Assembly: GCA_003279775.1 (NCBI GenBank)
Contig: QCGW01000004.1
Span: 31,063 to 95,062, forward strand
Direction: 5' to 3'
Length of the DNA stretch: 64,000 nt
Source: Pelagibacteraceae bacterium AG-390-A23
Lineage (GTDB): Bacteria; Pseudomonadota; Alphaproteobacteria; Pelagibacterales; Pelagibacteraceae
The notes below the pieces were generated by a model. The model ran no database searches, was not told where the DNA came from, and was given only the letters and a program-made list of their open reading frames with translations. Shown piece by piece: positions 63,345-64,000 of the stretch (positions within the stretch are counted from its first letter, which is position 1; the number at the start of each line of letters is the position of its first letter). Position numbers and translations under genes: made by a program.

Positions 63345-63557
63345 ATTAATTACTCCTTATTTTTAATTGTTATTATTAATAATAAACGCAAGCTTTTTAC
63401 CATTTTTTCAATTATTTTCGTTATTTTGCTACAAATCGTTGTTAATTAATCTGTTTTGTTGTATTTTAGCAACACTAAAAAAACCCCATTTTTCAATATT
63501 TTTCAAAAATACCACAATTTACTGTATATAATCACGGTTAAATTTAAATTTAAAATA
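63345..63557. promoter_or_regulatory. Intergenic region between porin and DUF3576 gene
   Basis: It holds the porin leader (AAGGAG), an ATTATTAATAAT palindrome, and an inverted TTGCTA (63426-63431) / TAGCAA (63467-63472) pair. Toward the right is an exact TATAAT (63527-63532) that fits the forward lipoprotein gene. No confident porin -10/-35 was found. Confidence 0.45.
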
Positions 63558-64000
63558 ATGCATTTATCAAAAAATATAATTTTATTTTTTACAATATTTT
63601 TAATCTTATCAGGTTGTAAAGGCGCAAAATTGCCAGGAGTTGATGCAAGAAAAGTTCCTTATGACGCAAGAGAAAGGGTAAAAAAAAATATTGAAGAAGG
63701 AAAAGGTTTCAGACTAGGTGATATGGTTGGTGGTAAAGGACGTGGAGGAGATTTCGAATTTGCTAGTTCAAACGAATTATGGCGTGCTTCTTTAGATGTA
63801 ATAGATTTCATGCCATTAGCGTCAGCAAATTATAGTGGTGGGATGATTATAACAGATTGGTATAATGATAATGTTAATACTAACGATAGTATCAAATTGA
63901 CAATTCGTTTTTTAAGTAATGAAGTAAGGTCAGATGCTTTAATTATCAAAATTTTTTATAGAACTTGTACAGAGATAAATAAATGTATTGTCAGTGAAAA
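63558..64000 (+). CDS. DUF3576 lipoprotein (partial at right edge)
   Basis: 147 codons visible, open to the end. The lipobox is ILSGC (Cys20). The ELWRASLDVIDFMPLASA and GGMIITDWY blocks are the DUF3576 signature. It is usually found just upstream of leuS, so leuS may lie outside the window. TATAAT ends 25 nt before the ATG. Function unknown; probably an outer-membrane lipoprotein. Confidence 0.85.
   Translation, partial: MHLSKNIILFFTIFLILSGCKGAKLPGVDARKVPYDARERVKKNIEEGKGFRLGDMVGGKGRGGDFEFASSNELWRASLDVIDFMPLASANYSGGMIITDWYNDNVNTNDSIKLTIRFLSNEVRSDALIIKIFYRTCTEINKCIVSE

Overview
The window looks like a stretch of a streamlined alphaproteobacterial chromosome, most likely SAR11 (Pelagibacterales). 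The reasons are a visibly very AT-rich sequence, almost no spacer DNA, many 1-4 bp gene overlaps, Lys/Asn/Ile-rich proteins, an Irr-type Fur regulator beside fabA-fabB-fabI, and alphaproteobacterial gene orders (helicase-fdxA-carD; dnaA-rpsT-mutM-ubiE-ubiB-coaBC-dut; murJ-trpS-...-miaB-phoH-ybeY-lnt-metK-nusA-infB-rbfA-rpsO-pnp). No integrase, transposase, phage gene or CRISPR array was seen. This is core genome, not an island. The assignment is by recognition only; no database search was run.

Layout. 1-3.3 kb: end of a large helicase gene, a TerB-like gene, fdxA and a CarD regulator with a histone-H1-like tail, converging on a 30-residue polycationic peptide gene. 3.4-8.5 kb: acyl-CoA synthetase behind tRNA-Leu(CAA), a YqaA/DedA protein, dsbB, coq7, an HNH protein, a carboxylesterase and a HIG1 protein. 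8.5-12.4 kb: TlpA-like thioredoxin, then argH, an LptM-like lipoprotein, lysA and plsC. 12.4-21.6 kb: dnaN-dnaA, a repeat-bearing non-coding region, rpsT-mutM, then a forward run ubiE-ubiB-coaBC-dut-thiF-like-SH3.

21.6-27.1 kb: a rubrerythrin / Fe-S reductase / DUF3501 set and the irr gene divergent from fabA-fabB-fabI, with two Irr-box-like dyads. 27.2-46.0 kb: a long reverse-strand block with pnp, rpsO, rbfA, infB, nusA, metK, lnt, ybeY, phoH, miaB, a 2OG-Fe(II) oxygenase, fur, tsaB, a Bax-like glucosaminidase, nfuA, trpS and murJ. It is interrupted only by one forward polysaccharide deacetylase. 46.0-55.8 kb: maeB, a BON lipoprotein, rsmI divergent from a periplasmic binding protein, rdgB, and grpE-dnaK-dnaJ with heat-shock-type promoters. 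55.7-64 kb: glycosyltransferase, dapB, nth, a second 2OG-Fe(II) oxygenase, a PfkB kinase, an ArfA-like rescue peptide under a winged-helix gene, an L,D-transpeptidase, YggS, a degenerate ThiE-like gene, an abundant-type porin and the start of a DUF3576 lipoprotein.

The genes are mostly housekeeping: replication initiation, translation and RNA decay, fatty acid and ubiquinone synthesis, protein folding, lysine and arginine synthesis, iron control and envelope maintenance. The best leads are small or regulatory: the 30-aa Lys-rich peptide gene with a consensus promoter and an 8-bp dyad; the ArfA-like peptide; a terminator just before the nusA start codon; Irr boxes at irr and rubrerythrin; TTGAATCAA repeats upstream of dnaA; and the way convergent genes interlock their stop codons in a 4-bp TTAR. 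I saw no clear new multi-gene system.
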